Assembly: GCA_029891385.1 (NCBI GenBank)
Contig: JAIWQS010000093.1
Location: 248,001 to 312,000, forward strand
DNA from: Erythroxylum novogranatense
Taxonomy: Eukaryota; Streptophyta; Magnoliopsida; Malpighiales; Erythroxylaceae
Direction: 5' to 3'
DNA length: 64,000 nucleotides
Shown: positions 12,000 to 23,463 of the stretch, piece by piece
Layout of the letters: every line of letters begins with the position of its first letter
How positions within the stretch are numbered: the stretch's first letter is position 1
The notes under the pieces: generated by a model
Seen by the model: the letters and a program-made list of their open reading frames with translations, nothing else
Database searches by the model: none
What the model was told of the DNA's origin: nothing
Position numbers and translations under genes: made by a program

Positions 12000-13137
12000 G
12001 TGGTATCAGAGCCACTTGTGTTTTATAAACAGTCGAAATGATAACTAGGTCGGAGTTCCATTATGAATTGAGCTGCTGATGCATGTTATTTGTGTGAATT
12101 TCGAATCAGTATAGAGATGCATGTTTTCGAAATTTCTTGCTCAGAATTGTTCATAACATGTTATAGAATATGTTAGTGAAAAATGAGAATTTATCAATTT
12201 GATTTGATATGGTTTTGCTATTTAATTCCCTCAAGTTTCGGATGCTGTCTTGTTGAACGTTTCTGAAACAGGTATGCTTGTAAATTCGAGAATAAATTCT
12301 AGAAAAAAAATTTTTCGGATTGGTTTTCACCGACATGTCCCTGAGATGTTTTTGAATGTCTCTGTGGATGGAAAAATGTTTTCAAGGTGATTTACCATTT
12401 ATTTTCGAATTACTTGTGTGCTGATGGGAATGTCTGTGTTGGAGAACACAGATTCTGGTTCGGCTAGATTGCTGAGGTTCAATGAGTTTTTGTCGGAAAT
12501 AAATCCTGGAAAAATTCATGGAGCATTTTGGGAACATGTTTTAACCTCTGTAATTTTCTCAGTATTTATTGAAAGTGTTTCAATGGTCATTTTGAGCAAA
12601 ATGTTGAGCTTAGCAGTTTTGAGAAACTTGCTGGGGCTGTTTTGTTTGGAATGATTGATTGTGTTATTTTCTGTTCCAATGCCATGAATCATTTTTATAG
12701 TGATTAAAAATGTATTATATTGATGTGGTATGCATTCCAAGTTGAGATTCTTGAATTTAGGTTTCCAATAATTTTTGGATATCGAATAGGTCACTTTAGC
12801 GTCTCGTTAGCTTATTCCGTTATCTTGGTTATTTTGGCCGTCGCAATTTTTGTGACAAGTGCGGAGTAATCTTGATAACGTGTAGCCTACCTAGAGATAC
12901 TTAGCATGATTATTTGGTATCCTTGAATTATGTGGAAATCTAGTGATTAATGGTGGATTAATCGGTTTCAAGGTTTTCATATATAGTTAGACTATATGGC
13001 ATGCATGAGTTGATGAAAATGTTTCATTAGCACATTAATATAAAGGTTTATATACTTGTTATATTGGTGTTGTTAATTGGAAATGACTGGATTGAGAATT
13101 AGCCGATTAGATAGCAATTCCAAATGCATTAATGAAC

Positions 13138-13309
13138 AAGTCGACTTATATGTTCATAAGTCGACTTGTTTGGTGCATCAGATTAATAAGTCGACTTGCA
13201 CAATGGTACAAGTCGACTTGTTCATGCACAGTTGTACAAGTCGACTTACACATGCATAAATCGACTTATACAGAGCCATAAGTCGACTTATACATATACA
13301 AGTCGACTT
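13138..13309. repeat. AAGTCGACTT palindrome array, copia-B leader
   Basis: The 10-bp palindrome occurs at 13138, 13158, 13188, 13210, 13238, 13280 and 13300, with a one-base variant (AAATCGACTT) at 13258. Spacing is 20 to 30 bp and the spacers are not conserved. Homologous to the array in copia-A at 23270-23463. Confidence 0.9.
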
Positions 13310-13515
13310 ATATCATGCCTTGGTGGGATGAAGGGTGATTTTCGGTATAAATTCAATATGATTGATGCAATGCCTTAAATCAGACCACATAGTCATGGTG
13401 ACTATGATTCTTGGATGAGATTAGAAAGATGAGACCTAAAATCCCTCACTTAAAATATGAAAACTAACGCCTTCCATTAATATGGTAAGAACCGAGTTCT
13501 TATAGGGTTGGGTTG

Positions 13516-13895
13516 TTGAGCTAACCTCAAGCTCACTCTATCTGAATATGTTCAAACCATGAAAATATGATTTTCGGATTAATTGGTCGGTTTTCCTAGA
13601 AGCGTTGATTTGTTGAGCTAACCTCGAGGTCAACGTGGACAGAGGCGGTTGGGTAGTGTACATCGATGTACGCGCATCAAGTGTTGATAACCCAATGTAT
13701 GTGCATACATCAACTGTTGATAGCACTGATCGATAGTTGTGTCTAAGATGTAATTGGTATGTCTGATACCTCCCGAGACATAAGATGGCTTGTTGAGCTA
13801 ACCTCAAGGTCATTCTTAATGTCGGTCATCGATGATGCAATTGGTATGACCGATACCACCGATTGACCTAAGGTGACTTGTTGAGCTAACCTCAA
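13516..13895 (+). repeat. Four dispersed hairpin repeats, copia-B leader
   Basis: TTGAGCTAACCTCAA, or a close variant, occurs at 13516, 13613 (…CTCGA), 13793 and 13881, each within TTGTTGAGCTAACCTCAAG-like context. TTGAG can pair with CTCAA around a 5-nt loop. Copia-A has four copies at matching places with a changed stem (22675-23059). Confidence 0.75.
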
Positions 13896-14085
13896 GGTCA
13901 TTCTTAGCAATGTCGGATATCGACCCACTAGGTCAATGTGCCATTTTGTTTCTTGGATTCATGATGAGGGTTATGGATTCTATTGAAACTAGTGGGAGCC
14001 ATATGTATGTCATTTAAGTCCTTATGATCATACATTTAATTCTATTCTAACTTTCTTTCTCTCTCTACGTTTAGGTTAATTGAAG

Positions 14086-14850
14086 ATGTCGACTAGTGTG
14101 AATCTTCGCTCACTAATGGACTCAAACAAATTAACCGGACCAAATTTTCTTGATTGGCTGCGGAATCTGAGAATTGTTCTCAGATCTGAGGATCTAGGAT
14201 ATATCCTTAATTTTCCGCTTCCGGATCCACTTCCTGAAGGAGCTTCGATGATGATCGAAGGCATATCGTAAGCATCTAAAAGGCGGTGACATAGCTACCT
14301 GCATTATGCTTGCATCGATGTCACCTGAGCTGCAGAAGCAGACGAGTCTATGGATGCTCACACGATAGTGTTTCATCTTAGAGAGTTGTTTGATGAGCAA
14401 GCACGGTCCGAACGGTTCGAGACCTCAAGGTTGCTCTTTACAACGAAGATGACTCCTGGTTCATCTGCAGTGCAATATGCATTGAAGATGAATGGCTATA
14501 TTGAGAGGTTGGCCGTCTTAGGTTTTGTGATGGATTCTGAGTTAAGTATAGACTTAATTCTTGTTGGTTTGTCAGATAGTTATTCACAGTTTGTGTTGAA
14601 CTATCGAATGAACCAAATATCCACCACAATTCCCGAGCTGATCAATCGCCAAGGCAATGGTAACAAGATGTCAAGCAAGATAGCAAGGCGTTGCTATTGG
14701 TGGATTCTTCTTCCTCTGGTTCCAAGAAGAGGAAGAAGAAGAAAAAGGCTCGAAGCGAAAGGAAGTGCGTGAAAGGCAAGAAGAAGACCAAAGAGTCTGC
14801 ACTAAAAGGTACCGCTTCCATTCGGTAAGGCTGGTCATTGGAGGCGAATC
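14086..14850 (+). pseudogene. Copia-B gag pseudogene
   Basis: The ATG at 14086 follows an AG-rich leader end and opens MSTSVNLRSLMDSNKLTG, continuing NFLDWLRNLRIVLRSEDLGY, typical of a copia gag (UBN2-type) N-terminus. Small indels near 14250-14340 shift the frame. The middle resumes at 14350 (MDAHTIVFHLRELFDEQARSE) to about 14650, then shifts again. The zinc-knuckle segment near 14810-14840 has lost single bases, so the CX2CX4HX4C cysteines seen in copia-A no longer form. Gag would package element RNA in cytoplasmic particles; this copy cannot. Confidence 0.88.
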
Positions 14851-14879
14851 GCAAAATCTATCTGGAAGAAGCGAAGCGA

Positions 14880-17800
14880 AGAAGGCATCACCGCCTCGAC
14901 TTCTTCGGTATGTTTGTCATTGAGGTTAATCTTGTTTCTGATCATAACATATGGGTATTAGATACCGGTTGTGGCTCACACATATGTAATGATATGCAGG
15001 GCCTCGAGGACGATGGTGACTCATAAAGGAAGATATGGACCTGCGTGTTGGCAATGGAGCAAGAGTTGCTGCATTAGCCGTAGGAACTTATGTTTTGACA
15101 CTCCCGGTGGGCTTGTACTTAACTTGGATGATTGTTATTTTGTACCGTGTTAACAAAGAACATATTGCATTGCTTGTTTAAATAGATTTGGTTTCCATTT
15201 GTCTTTTGGTAACAATGGTTGTTCCATTAGCTCAAATGGAATGCTTTATGGTACTAGTACATTATGCAATGGAATTTACATATTAGATATGTCACATCCA
15301 GTTATGAATGTCAATGACGCTAAAAGACATAAAAGAGATAATTTAAAATCAACTTACTTATGGCATTGTCGCCTTGGCCATATAAATGAGAGACGCATCG
15401 CTAAGCTCCACAAGAGTGGAAGTTTAGGGTCATTCGATTATGAATCATATGACACATGTGAATCTTGTTTATTAGGCAAGATGACTAAGTTACCTTTTAA
15501 GGGAAAGGGTGAACGAGCGACTGGATTATTAGACCTAATACATTCAGATGTATGTGGTCCGATGTCCATCCATGCCAGAAGTGGTTGCCGTTACTTCATT
15601 ACCTTTATCGATGATTATTCTCGATATGGGTACCTGTATCTGATGAGATACAAATCTGAAGCGTTTGAAAAGTTCAAACAATTCAGAAATGAAGTAGAAA
15701 AACAACTTGGTAAAAGTATCAAAACATTACGATCCGATCGTGGTGGTGAATACTTAGATCAAGAGTTTTGGATTATCTCGAGAGATAATGGGATTTTATC
15801 TCGGTGGACCCTCCTTACACACCACAAAGATAATGGTGTGGCGAAGGAGAAATCGAACCTTGTTGGACATGGTACGATCTATGATGGGCTTTACGATTGC
15901 CAAAATCCTTTTGGGGATATGCACTTGAGACATTTGTTTACTTGTTAAGCGAGTTCCATCAAAGAGCGATTGATGTTACTCCATATGAGATGTGGACTAA
16001 CAAGAAACCTTATCTTTCTTATTTGAAAGTATGGGGTTGTCCTGCTTATGTGAAGCGGACACGGTCGAGATAAGCTTGGAGCAAAATCGACAAGTGTTTG
16101 TTAAATAGGATATCCTAAGGAAACAAGAGGATATCAATTCTACTTCTTTGAGGAACAAAAGGTGTTTGTTTGATGCATGCTGTCTTTTTAGAGAAAGAGT
16201 TTCTTTTAAAAGAGGACGGTGGGAACAAAGTTGAACTTGAAGAAGTTCAAGATGCTCAGACAGAGCGGATCAACTGCCGAACACGGCTGTAACTCATACA
16301 GATGAGGTATGATTCAACCTTCTACTTCACACGAAATTCAGTAGGTCAAGTAGGATACGCTCATTCTGAGAGATATGGATTTCGTGAGTGAACAGAATGA
16401 CGTATTGCTCATGAGGATGATGAGCCTACCACCTATGAAGAGGTTACGAAGAGTTGAGTCGAAAAATGGCCGTGCCATGAAATCAAATGGATTCCATGTA
16501 TGAAAACCAAGTATGGACTTTGGTTGATGCACCTGAAGGATAAAACCTATAGGGTGCAAATGGGTTTTCAAGAAGAAAGCGGCATGGATGGTAATGTGAT
16601 TACCTATAAAGCAAGGCTTGTGGCTAAAGGCTTTCGTCAAAGACAAGGAGTTGACTATGACGAGACCTTCAGTCCAGTAGCAATGCTTAAATCCATTAGG
16701 ATACTCCTAGCCATTGCCGCTCATTATGATTATGAGATATGGCAAATGGATGTGAAGACGACTTTCTGAATGGAAATCTGGCTGAGGATGTGTACATGAC
16801 ACAACCTGAGGGCTTCATTTCCACTGATGGCGAAAAGGTATGCAAGCTTCATAAATCCATTTATGGATTGAAGCAAGCATCCAGGAGTTGGAATATCCGT
16901 TTTGATGAGACAATCAAAGAGTTTGGTTTCTCACAAAATCCGGATGAACACTGTGTGTACAAGAAAGTTAATGGAACTGCGATCGTATTCCTTGTGTTAT
17001 ATGTAGATGACATATTGTTGCTAGGAAACGATGTCTCAATGCTACAATCTGTAAAAATTTGGTTGTCCAAATAATTTGCCATGAAAGACCTTGGAGAAGC
17101 AACTTATATCCTTGGGATAAAGATTTATAGAGATAGATCGAAGAGGTTGCTTGGTCTTTCACAGTCAACGTACATTGACAAGGTGCTAAAGAGGTTTAGC
17201 ATGGAGCAATCCAAGAGAGGGTTTCTTCCCATTACTCATGGGATAACACTTCAAGTCCATGTGTCTAAGACACGTGATGAGAGGATGCGTATGAATATGA
17301 TCCCGTATGCGTCTGCAGTAGGATCTATTATGTACGCAATGCTATGTACGAGACCCGATGTATCATATGCTCTAAGTGTTACGAGCAGGTACCAATCGGA
17401 TCCTGGTGAGGGTCACTGGGTGGCTGTCAAGAATATCCTAAAGTACTTGCGAAGAACTAAGGATGTTTTCTTGATATATGGAGATGGAAATCTCAGTGAG
17501 CTGAACATCTGATGCGATTTTCAATCGATAAGGGCGACTCAGTCCCAATCAGTTATGTTTTCACACTAAATGGCGGGCGATCGGTTGGAAGAGTTCCAAA
17601 CAGAGACGATGGCGATTCAACGACCGAGGCAGAGTACATTGCCGCATCAGACGCAGCAAAGGAAGCAGTTTGGATCAAGAAGTTCATTTCTGAACTTGGT
17701 GTGGTTCCTAGCTTTGATGGACCCATACAGTTGTATTGTGACAACACTGGGCTATTGCGCAGGCAAAGGAACCAAGGTCTCATCAGCAATCCAAACACGT

Positions 17801-17970
17801 ACTCCACCGATACCATTTGATTCGGGAGATCATTGCTCGAGGTGATGTCCCGATAGAGAGAATTCTACAGCGAGAATATTGCTGATCCGTTGACAAAGCC
17901 GTTGCCACAGAAGAATTTTGATTCTCATGTACTCACTTATGGTATTAGATACCAAGGCGATTGGCTTTAG
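14880..17970 (+). pseudogene. Copia-B pol pseudogene (protease, integrase, RT, RNase H)
   Basis: Order is the Ty1/copia one. Protease: WVLDTGCGSHICND at about 14950. Integrase: the zinc-binding part (LWHCRLGH...CESC) and catalytic core (SDVCGP, TFIDDYSRYGYLY, GGEYLDQEF) in 15199-15948. Reverse transcriptase: ARLVAKGFRQRQGVDYDETF in 16500-16769, then after a frameshift LNGNLAEDVYMTQPEGF and YVDD (LYVDDILLLGND) in 16739-17074. A TAA replaces a Gln codon at 17072-17074, after which the same frame resumes (FAMKDLGEATYILG, 17081-17512). RNase H: TTEAEYIAASDAAKEAVW, about 17620-17690, with frame changes around 17510 and 17800. Several independent breaks show it is inactive. Confidence 0.9.
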
Positions 17971-17984
17971 GTCAAGTGGGAGAT

Positions 17985-19832
17985 TGTTAGAGTAGTGCCC
18001 TAAAGGCAATCCCCTTTAGCGCATTTTGTTCATAGTCATGTATGGACTTTATGAATAAATAAAGCAAGGCATATTTAATTTATTTGATATTCATTTTATT
18101 ATGAATTGATAATGATCTTTAATCAAATTAATGAAGTCCACGATACATGACATAGCATGAAGGAAATTATGATGTGATCATACTATTGAGATTCCTATCA
18201 TGTGCAATTATGTCAAGATATCTAAATTATCCTAGTCATAGGATTAATGAGGCTGGACATCGTTAATCCGGATAGACTAGATATGTCAAACTCCTTGATT
18301 GGATCAAGCGGTGGATCTCGAAAAGCGTAAATATTGAGATATTTAGATTTGACATGTGGATGCTTACTAGTGGTAGTAAGTACATTGGATGACCTGCTAT
18401 GAGATCATCACATGGATGTCCTATACAAATGTCGCTGATAATCTCATCATGCAAGAATGGTGCAAGTATCCTTAGACTTGAGGTACTCAAGGATATCTTG
18501 AGTCTCGATTCGTACTTTGACTACATTCCTTGTTGCCTTTCGGAGGTCGCTCATAGGGTGGTGATTGGGTACAACTTGAGGCATTGAAGGTAATTGAGTA
18601 GCCAATAGAGGATTCACCACTACATTATAGCGAAGAGATACCCATGGCCTCTTATCAGGATCATTACTTTGAAGTCTCGGCGCCGGAACATACATATGTC
18701 ATGAAGATGGTCTTCATGAACATATAAAGTAATGAGTCCTAGGGCGAGAACTGATTACACTTGGACTAGATTTGATCGATCGGTCTAGTAAGAGTTGACA
18801 CATTGCCCATACTCAAACCAAGTGGGGTATAGCATGGTGAAAGGACGAATTGCACGGTAATTGTCTATGGAAGGGTTCGTGATATGGTTTCATTAGTCAA
18901 ACCAATTACTTTCCGATCAATTGGGGTCATGATGTGTTGCTAGATACCGCTCATGACTTGCTCGGATTAAGTGTTAATCTAAGTAGCCAACATAATCGGA
19001 ACCTAATAGGTCACACGATAAGAGTGACTCGGAGAATCTGTAAAATAGTTTCGGACAGAGATCCGATATCTGGAGAGCAATAGGATTAAATGGATCCCGA
19101 TGAGATTGGGATATGTCCCGATGAGATCGCGACATCGACATTGCTGAAAACCGTTTCCGGTGATTTTTCACGACGGGTTCGGCAGTAGTAGGACCGACCT
19201 CAGTTTGACTGGACCACTTTAGCAATTATATATATTAATTAATTAAGTAAATAATTAATTAATTATATATATTTATGTTGAATTTCGTGGAAGCCATTAA
19301 ATGGAGAAGAGATGTAAGTTTGAAAAGTCAAACTTCATCATTATTTAGCATTTTAAGGCATTTTTATGCCTCCTACGTGGATGAGCCATCCACCAAGCCT
19401 TTATATGTGTTTTAAGTGTTAAATATACATATAAGAAGCTATGGAAAGAGAGCTTTCACGGTGATGAAGAGAGAAGAGTCGAAAGTTTAAAGGTTAAGCT
19501 TGGAAAATTTGATTTTCACCTTCTTCCTCTCATCCTCTCAAGATTGCTTCTACTTCTCCAAGGCTCCACCAAGTTCATCTCATTTGCTCTCCAAGGCTAA
19601 GGTAAGAGCTAGCACTCTTTTCTTTAGTCTCGCTATTCCCGGGTCAAAAGAGTTTGTCCCGGTTAGGTTTTCCGACCTCTGCGTGGATACCGTTAGAAAC
19701 GGTCTCCTTTGGTCGTTATGGTTTGATTGTTTGTACTTACACATAGATCCTGGCTTTCGGGAATGTCCCGGGACTCAAAATTTTAAATTCCGCACTGTGG
19801 GCATGTGATGCCTACCCCGGGATTTTTCTACA
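17985..19832 (+). repeat. 3' LTR of copia-B
   Basis: Preceded by the polypurine primer AAGTGGGAGAT (17974-17984). It starts TGTTAGAGTAGTGCC and ends TTTTTCTACA, followed by the AATGA duplication. It aligns along its whole length to the 5' LTR with scattered substitutions and small indels, so the insertion is not very recent. Exact divergence was not computed. Confidence 0.92.
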
Positions 19833-19837
19833 AATGA

Positions 19838-21721
19838 GTGGCAATGACTAGGAGTATCCTAATGGATTTAAGCATTGCTACTGGGCTGAAAGTCTCGTCG
19901 TAGTCAACTCCTTGTCTTTGACGAAAACCTTTAGCCACAAGCCTTGCTTTATAGGTAATTACATTACCATCCATGTCGGTTTTCTTTTTGAAAACTCATT
20001 TTCACCCTATGGGTTTGATTCCTTCGAGTGAATCAACCAAAGTCCATACTTGGTTTTCATACATGGAATCCATTTCTGACTTCATGGCTTGAAGCCATTT
20101 TTCAGCCTCTGAACTGTTCAGAACCTCTTCATAGGTGGTAGGCTCATCATCTTCTATCAGCAATATGTCATTCTGTTCACTCACGAAATCCATATCTCTA
20201 GGGAACAGAGCTTAATCCCACGTGACCTCACAATTTCGTGTGTTGTAGAAGGTTGAACTGTTACTTCATTTGTATGAGTTACGCTTTGAGTTCAGCGATT
20301 GATCTGCGTCGTTCGAGCATCTTGAACTTCTTCAAGTTCTATTTTGCTCCCACCGTCTTCTTGTAAAAGAAACTCTTTCTCTAAAAGACAGCATGCTTTG
20401 AAACAAATACCTTTTGTTCCTCAAAGAAGGTAGAGGCGATATCCCATTGTTTCTTTAGGATATCCTACTTAACAAACACTTGTCGATTTTGCATCAAGTT
20501 TATCGATCGTGTCCGCTTCACATAAGTTGGACAGCCCCAAACTTTCAAATGAGTAAGATAGGTCTTTTGTTAGTCCACATCTCATATGGAGTAACATCAA
20601 CTGTCTTTGATGGAACTCTGTTTAATAAGTAAACAGCTGTCTCGATTCCATATCCCCAAAAGGATTTAGATAACTTTGCAAAACCCATCATGAATCGTAC
20701 CATGTCTAACAAGGTGCGATTTATCCTTTCGGCCACACCGTTGTGCTGTGGTGTGTACGGAGGAGTCCATTGAGATAATATCCCATTATCTATGAGATAA
20801 TTCAAAAATTCTTGGTCTAAGTATTCCCCACCACGATCTGATCGTAATGTCTTGATACTTTTCCCAAGTTGGTTTTCTACTTCATTTCTGAATTGTTTGA
20901 ACTTTTTCAAATGCTTCAGATTTGTATCTCATCAGATACAGGTACCCATATCGAGAATAATCATCGATAAAGGTAATGAAGTAAAGAGAACCACTTGTAG
21001 CATGGATGGACATCGGACCACATACATCTGAATATATTAGGTCTAATACTCCGATGACGCTCACCCTTTCCTTAAAGGGTAACTTAGTCATCTTGCCTAA
21101 TGAACAAGATTCGCATGTGTCATATGATTCATAATCAAATGACCCTAAACTTCAACTCTTATGGAGCTTAGCTATGCGTCTCTCATTTATATGGCCAAGG
21201 CGACAATGCCATAAGTAAGTTGATTTTAAATTATCTCGTTTATGTCTTTTCGTGTCATTGACATTCATAATTGGATGTGACATATCTAATATTTAAATTC
21301 CATTGCATAATGTACCAGTACCATAAAGCATTCCATTCAAACTAATAGAACAACCATTGCTACTAAAAGTCAAATGGAAACCAGCTCTATTTAAACAAGA
21401 AACAGACAATATGTTCTTTGTTAATACAGGTACAAAATAACAATCATCCAATTTAATTACAAGCCCAGTGGGGAGTGACAAAAAGTAAGTTCCTACGGCT
21501 AATGTAGCAACTCTTGCTCCATTTCCCACACGCAGGTCCACCTCTCCCTTCATGAGCTGTCTACTGTCCCTGAGGCCCTGCATATCATTGCATATGTGTG
21601 AGCCACAACCGGTATCTAATACCCATATGTTATGATCGAAGCGAGATTAACCTCAATGACAAACATACACGAAGAAGTCGAGGCATCGATGCCTTCTTCG
21701 CTTGATTCCTCGAGATAGACT
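19838..21721 (-). pseudogene. Copia-A protease, integrase and N-terminal RT remnant
   Basis: Read downward from 21721. The gag-pol frame is broken where a Cys codon of the zinc knuckle should be (KRN then TAA at 21722-21724). Protease follows (WVLDTGCGSHICND, about 21625-21580; then GEVDLRVGNGARVATLAVGT). A TAC-to-TAA change ends that frame at 21293 (GIYILD in copia-B). The integrase zinc-binding part, with another stop (Gly to TGA) near 21150, leads to DVCGP and FIDDYSRYGYLYLM (20882-21091). After a frameshift come SDRGGEYLDQEF and NGVAERINRTLLDMVRFMMG (20545-20910). The RT start (EQNDILLIEDDEPTTYEEV) is at 20002-20193. It is inactive. Confidence 0.88.
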
Positions 21722-22488
21722 TTAGTTCCTCTTCCAGTGGCCAGTCTTGCCACAATGGAAGCAAGTTCCTTTTGGTGCAGTCTCTTTGGTCTTCTTCTTG
21801 GCTGGGCTTCCTTTCGGTTTCTTAGACCTTTTCTTCTTCAGTTTTTTTTTCTTTGAACCTGAAGAAGAGTCCACCACAAGCATTTGCTTGCTATCCTTCT
21901 TGATAACTTGCTCTGCTGTCTTGAGAAGATTGATCAACTCAGGAATTGTCGTGGATATTTGGTTCATCCGATAGTTTAACACAAACTGTGAATAACTATC
22001 AGACAATCCAACTAGAATTAAGTCAACACTTAATTCATAATCCATGACAAAACCTAAGACAGCCAACCTCTCAATATACCCATTCATCTTTAGTGCATAC
22101 TGCACTGCAGATGAACCTGGAGTCATCTTAGTAGTGAAGAGTAACCTCGAGGTCTCGAACCTTTCAGACCGAGCTTTCTCATCAAACAACTCTCTAAGAT
22201 GATACACTATGGTATGAGCATCCATAGACTCATGCTGCTTCTGCAGCTCTGGTGACATCGAGGCAAGCATAATACAGGTTGCTATGTCACTGTCTTTGAG
22301 ATGCTTTCGATAAACTTTCTGATCCTCATCAGAAGCCTCAACAGCAGGTGGATCAGGAAGTGGAACATCTAGGACATATCCCAGTTCCTCAGATCTGAGA
22401 ACAATTCTCAGATTTCTCAGCCAATCGAGAAAGTTGGGTCCATTAATTTGTTCGAGTCCATAGCGGCGCAAATTCACACCGAAGTCAT
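21722..22488 (-). pseudogene. Copia-A gag, nearly intact
   Basis: About 250 residues are open from 22477 to 21722: GPNFLDWLRNLRIVLRSEEL at the start, a helical gag core, a lysine-rich stretch (KKKKLKKKRSKKPKG) and the zinc knuckle CFHCGKTGHWKRN, whose last Cys is lost to a frameshift. The ancestral ATG is at 22488 by alignment with copia-B. One base is missing just after it, so that ATG runs into TGA after four codons. A second one-base loss puts the frame right again from about residue 15. The body is better kept than copia-B's gag although copia-A is the older insertion. Confidence 0.88.
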
Positions 22489-22674
22489 CTTCAATAACCT
22501 AAAGGAAGAGAGAAAGAATGTTAGAATAGAATTAAATGCATGATCATAAGGACTTGCACGACATGCATATGGCTCCCACTAGTTTCAAAGAATCCATAAC
22601 CCTCAGTACGAATCCAAGAAACATTATGAAAAAATGTCCTAGTGGGTCGATATCCGATATTACTAACAATGACC

Positions 22675-23059
22675 TTAGGTTTATCCAACAAGCCACCTTA
22701 GGTCAATCGGTAGGTATCAGTCATACTAATTGCATCATAGATATCCGACATTACTAAAATGACCTTGGGTTTACCCAACAAGCCACCTTAGATCAATCGG
22801 CAGGTATTGGTTATACCAGTTACTTTATAGATGCAACTATCGACTAGTGCTATCAACTCGTGATGTATGCACACCCATTGGGTTATCAACTCTTGATGCG
22901 CGTACATTTGATGTACACTACCCAATTTCGCCTCTGTCCACGTTGACCTTGGGTTTACTCAACAAATCAACGCTTATAGTGAAAACCGACCCATTAATTC
23001 GAAAATCTTATTTTCATGGTTCGAACATATTCGTATAGAGTGAGCTTGGGTTTACCCAA
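22675..23059 (-). repeat. Four dispersed hairpin repeats, copia-A leader
   Basis: In plus-strand letters: TTAGGTTTATCCAA at 22675, TTGGGTTTACCCAA at 22765, TTGGGTTTACTCAA at 22949 and TTGGGTTTACCCAA at 23046. In sense orientation the best copies read TTGGGTAAACCCAA, a 5-bp stem with a 4-nt loop. They occupy the same relative places as the four copia-B copies. Confidence 0.75.
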
Positions 23060-23269
23060 CAACCCAACTCTATAAGAACTCTAGTTCTCCCCATATTAAT
23101 GGAAGACGTGAGTTTTCATATTAAGTGTGAGGGTTTTCAGGTCTCATCTACTACTTCTCCAAGCTATAGGATTATAGTCACCATGACTATATGGAATGAT
23201 TTAGGGCAATTCATCAATCACATTGAATCTATACCTAAAATCATCCATCATCCCACCTATGCATGTTGT

Positions 23270-23463
23270 AAGTCGACTTGTGTATGTATAAGTCGACTTA
23301 TGCCTCTGTATAAGTCGACTTATGCAAGTGTAAGTCGACTTATGCAAGTGTAAGTCGACTTATGCAACTGTGCACGAACAAGTCGACTTGTAACATTGTG
23401 CAAGTCGACTTATGCGTCTACAGTGCACGGACAAGTCGACTTGTGCATTGTGTAAGTCGACTT
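23270..23463. repeat. AAGTCGACTT palindrome array, copia-A leader
   Basis: Nine exact copies of the 10-bp palindrome begin at 23270, 23290, 23312, 23332, 23352, 23380, 23402, 23433 and 23454. Spacing is 20 to 31 bp. The palindrome is kept exactly while the sequence between copies varies. Confidence 0.92.

Larger units (their letters stand above)
12001..14085 (+). other. Copia-B primer-binding site and long non-coding leader
   Basis: The leader begins with a perfect TGGTATCAGAGCC primer site for initiator-Met tRNA at 12001-12013 and runs about 2.1 kb to the gag start at 14086. It contains two repeat systems, the AAGTCGACTT array (13138-13309) and four hairpin-capable repeats (13516-13895). 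Copia-A has the same layout. Short open frames across the array are by-products of the repeats. Packaging, dimerisation or regulatory roles are possible but not shown. Confidence 0.8.
10148..19832 (+). mobile_element. Copia-B: complete-length nested Ty1/copia element
   Basis: It has a 1852-bp 5' LTR, a 5985-bp internal region and a 1848-bp 3' LTR. It is flanked by AATGA at 10143-10147 and 19833-19837, the 5-bp duplication expected from copia integrase. It belongs to the same family as copia-A (LTR, leader and proteins all align) but sits in the opposite orientation inside it. All domains are recognisable, but gag and pol carry several small indels and stops, so it is no longer coding-competent. 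Confidence 0.93.

Noticed and set aside
11671..12048. 125-codon frame, repeated at 19500-19808
   Set aside because: It lies in copia-B LTRs, crosses the LTR end, and is not kept open in the second copy.
13138..13309. Regularly spaced short repeats resembling a CRISPR array (also 23270-23463)
   Set aside because: The repeat is only 10 bp, spacers are 10-20 bp and irregular, there are no cas genes, and it lies in a plant retrotransposon leader.
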